A stretch of DNA of 48,373 nt, from positions 77,005 through 125,377 of the forward strand of contig LSYV01000018.1 in the NCBI GenBank assembly GCA_001584585.1, read 5' to 3'. Of this stretch, positions 47,001-48,373 are shown in pieces. Both the position numbers and the translations under genes were made by a program. The DNA comes from Gonium pectorale (taxonomy: Eukaryota > Chlorophyta > Chlorophyceae > Chlamydomonadales > Volvocaceae). The notes under the pieces are model-generated. The model had not been told where the DNA came from. It did no database searches and worked only from the letters and a program-made list of their open reading frames with translations. Each line of letters opens with the position of its first letter. Position 1 is the first letter of the stretch.

Positions 47001-48225
47001 AATGGAAGGCGCGCTTGGTGGAGAGGCCGGAGCGGGATGAGGAGCGGGGGAGGCATCAGCGAGAGCGTTGGTACGCGCCCTTCGGTTGCGGCAGCCGGTA
47101 TCATGGCATGGGGGCATCTAGGGGGCTTTTGAGGACCGGAGGGGAGGGGAGGGGAGGGGAGGAGGTGTGGCGCGTCGCTACGACGCCACGGCGGGCTAGC
47201 ATGACCCGGCAGACCTGGTCGCGGCAACGGAAAGAAAGCCCGTTGCGCCGCGATGCACCGCAGGCCCACCGCTCCTCCCCACCACTCCTCCCCACCCGCC
47301 CCCTCCGCCCCCGCCCCCTCACACCCACCCCTTCCGGTCGCCACGCGGTCGCGCCTACGCCCCTGCACTGCCTCGTTTGCGCCTCTCCACGCACCCTTGC
47401 CCGTCCCCCCACTCCCCCGCCGCCCCCGCTATCCCGCCGCAAGCCGGAGGCTCCATACCACACCCCGCACCTTGCGAAGCTTGGCTCCCTGCTCCTCGAT
47501 GCTCTGGCCGCCCACCACGGATGTGACCCGGTAGTTGGTGTAGTGCGCTAGCTTGTGCGTTTCCTCCTCGATCTGCTGCGCCAGCTCGCGCGTGGGGGCG
47601 AGCACCTGGGGGGTGCGGTGTGGGTGTTGGATGTTGGGAATGGGGGCGGCATGGGGGGCAGTTGTGCGGTGCGGGGGGTAACGGGCGATGGGAAGAGGTT
47701 GGATACCGGACTTGCAGCAACGCGGGGCGCTGAGCTGCAGTGCGGAGCTGCAGTGAGGGTAATGCGGCGAGATGGTGGCGACGGAATGGGGTAGAGCCCT
47801 CCCCCTACGGGGCAACCGCCACGCCCGGTGCGAGGAGGGGCTATGGGCAACAAAAGATACGAGAGCTGTTCGGTCGCAGCACGGGGGGGGGACCGCAGTG
47901 ATAGTGAAGGGGTAAAGTGGGAGTTGTAGGCGGGGGTGGACGCAGCCTGCCCCCACACGTCTCTTCCCCCACACGAGGTCCAACCCCACACACCCCCGTG
48001 TCCCCCCCCCCCCGGCCGCCTCACCACCGCGTACGGCCCGTCCGCCTCGTTCTCCTCGTTCATGGGCGGCTGCCGCATGATGTAGGCCAGCATGGGCAGC
48101 ACGAAGGCGGCGGTCTTGCCGGAGCCCGTCTCCGCAATGCCGATCACGTCGCGCTGCTGCAGGCCCAGCGGGATGGCGGCCATCTGGATGGGCGACGGCT
48201 TCTTGTAGCCCACGCGCTCAATGGC
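44083..48225 (-). CDS. PRP28: DEAD-box ATPase DDX23/PRP28 (spliceosomal), helicase core and C-terminus
   Basis: ATPase that helps exchange U1 for U6 at the 5' splice site; nuclear, U5 snRNP-associated. Seven exons in phase: 48025-48225, 47471-47605, 46640-46774, 45922-46169, 45184-45354, 44510-44697, 44083-44225 (406 aa in the window). All core motifs are present: Q motif [18 protein letters not shown], Ia [15 protein letters not shown], Ib [35 protein letters not shown] and [13 protein letters not shown]. Segments specific to DDX23/PRP28 are [51 protein letters not shown] and the C-terminal [17 protein letters not shown]. The exon at 48225 begins with a proper acceptor, so the N-terminal exons (basic or RS-like region in the family) lie beyond the right edge. 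Confidence 0.94.
47140..47161 (+). repeat. GGGGA pentamer tract (G-quadruplex-capable)
   Basis: Four consecutive GGGGA units (GGGGAGGGGAGGGGAGGGGA) inside the PRP28-like intron between exons 47471-47605 and 46640-46774. The transcribed RNA carries the C-rich complement, so any quadruplex would be on the DNA non-template side. Confidence 0.85.
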
Positions 48226-48373
48226 CTGCGGGCGCGGGTTGCGGGTGGGTTTATGCGGGATGGCGGTGAGCAAAGGACGCCAGCGCGAACGCAGCGGGCA
48301 AAACCGCGGAGGTGTAGGCGGAAGGGGTTAAGAAGGGCGGCACAGATGGGAGGCGGGCGGGCGGGGACAGTCG

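Noticed and set aside
44083..48225. A general DDX5/DDX17-type DEAD-box helicase
   Set aside because: [22 protein letters not shown], the IEEETHK segment and the PPELARH...KPGSI tail point to DDX23/PRP28.

Overview
The window looks like nuclear DNA of a green alga of the Chlamydomonas/Volvox type. The genes are GC-rich and densely split by spliceosomal introns, several genes end near a TGTAA polyadenylation motif, low-complexity Ala/Gly/Gln insertions interrupt conserved proteins, and the proteome is plant/algal (a plant-type NADH-glutamate synthase with a plastid-targeting-like N-terminus). All gene models were assembled by hand: I matched recognisable protein blocks, then required GT/AG boundaries (one GC/AG) and continuous reading phase. 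For nine of the ten protein genes the phases close across every exon boundary I could see.

Layout from left to right. A tRNA-Tyr(GUA) gene with a 16-nt intron (399-487, +) lies beside the broken 3' side of an NADH-glutamate synthase gene (655-6969, -), of which only the first 13 coding exons (976 aa, the amidotransferase half) are present. After 2.4 kb without a convincing gene comes a divergent pair sharing a 335-bp promoter region: a LIN37-like MuvB/DREAM subunit (9406-11383, -) and a DUS2-like tRNA-dihydrouridine synthase (11719-15215, +). A 3.3-kb repeat-bearing spacer follows. Next are two tandem minus-strand genes: a 940-aa F-box/leucine-rich-repeat protein (18505-23505) and a tubulin-tyrosine-ligase-like enzyme (about 25034-31225). 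The last exon region of the latter contains an assembly gap of 128 N flanked by a repeat.

Right part. A small unrecognised gene (32297-33258, +) is followed by a four-helix membrane protein (35458-37356, +). A two-helix membrane protein with a histidine tract (38423-39761, -) is divergent from a compact PLD6/Zucchini-like single-HKD phospholipase-D protein carrying a CCCH finger and a lipidation-type N-terminus (40068-42355, +). The window closes with the helicase core and C-terminus of a DDX23/PRP28-type spliceosomal DEAD-box ATPase (44083 to beyond 48225, -), cut by the right edge.

The genes do not form one pathway. They cover nitrogen assimilation (GOGAT), tRNA biology (tRNA-Tyr, DUS2), splicing (PRP28), cell-cycle transcription (LIN37), ubiquitin ligation (F-box), tubulin modification (TTLL) and RNA or lipid processing (PLD6-like). 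The points most worth checking are the truncated GOGAT next to the tRNA, the algal LIN37 with its long Gln/Ala tail, the lipidated CCCH-HKD protein, the insertion-bearing TTLL and the GC-AG intron in DUS2.
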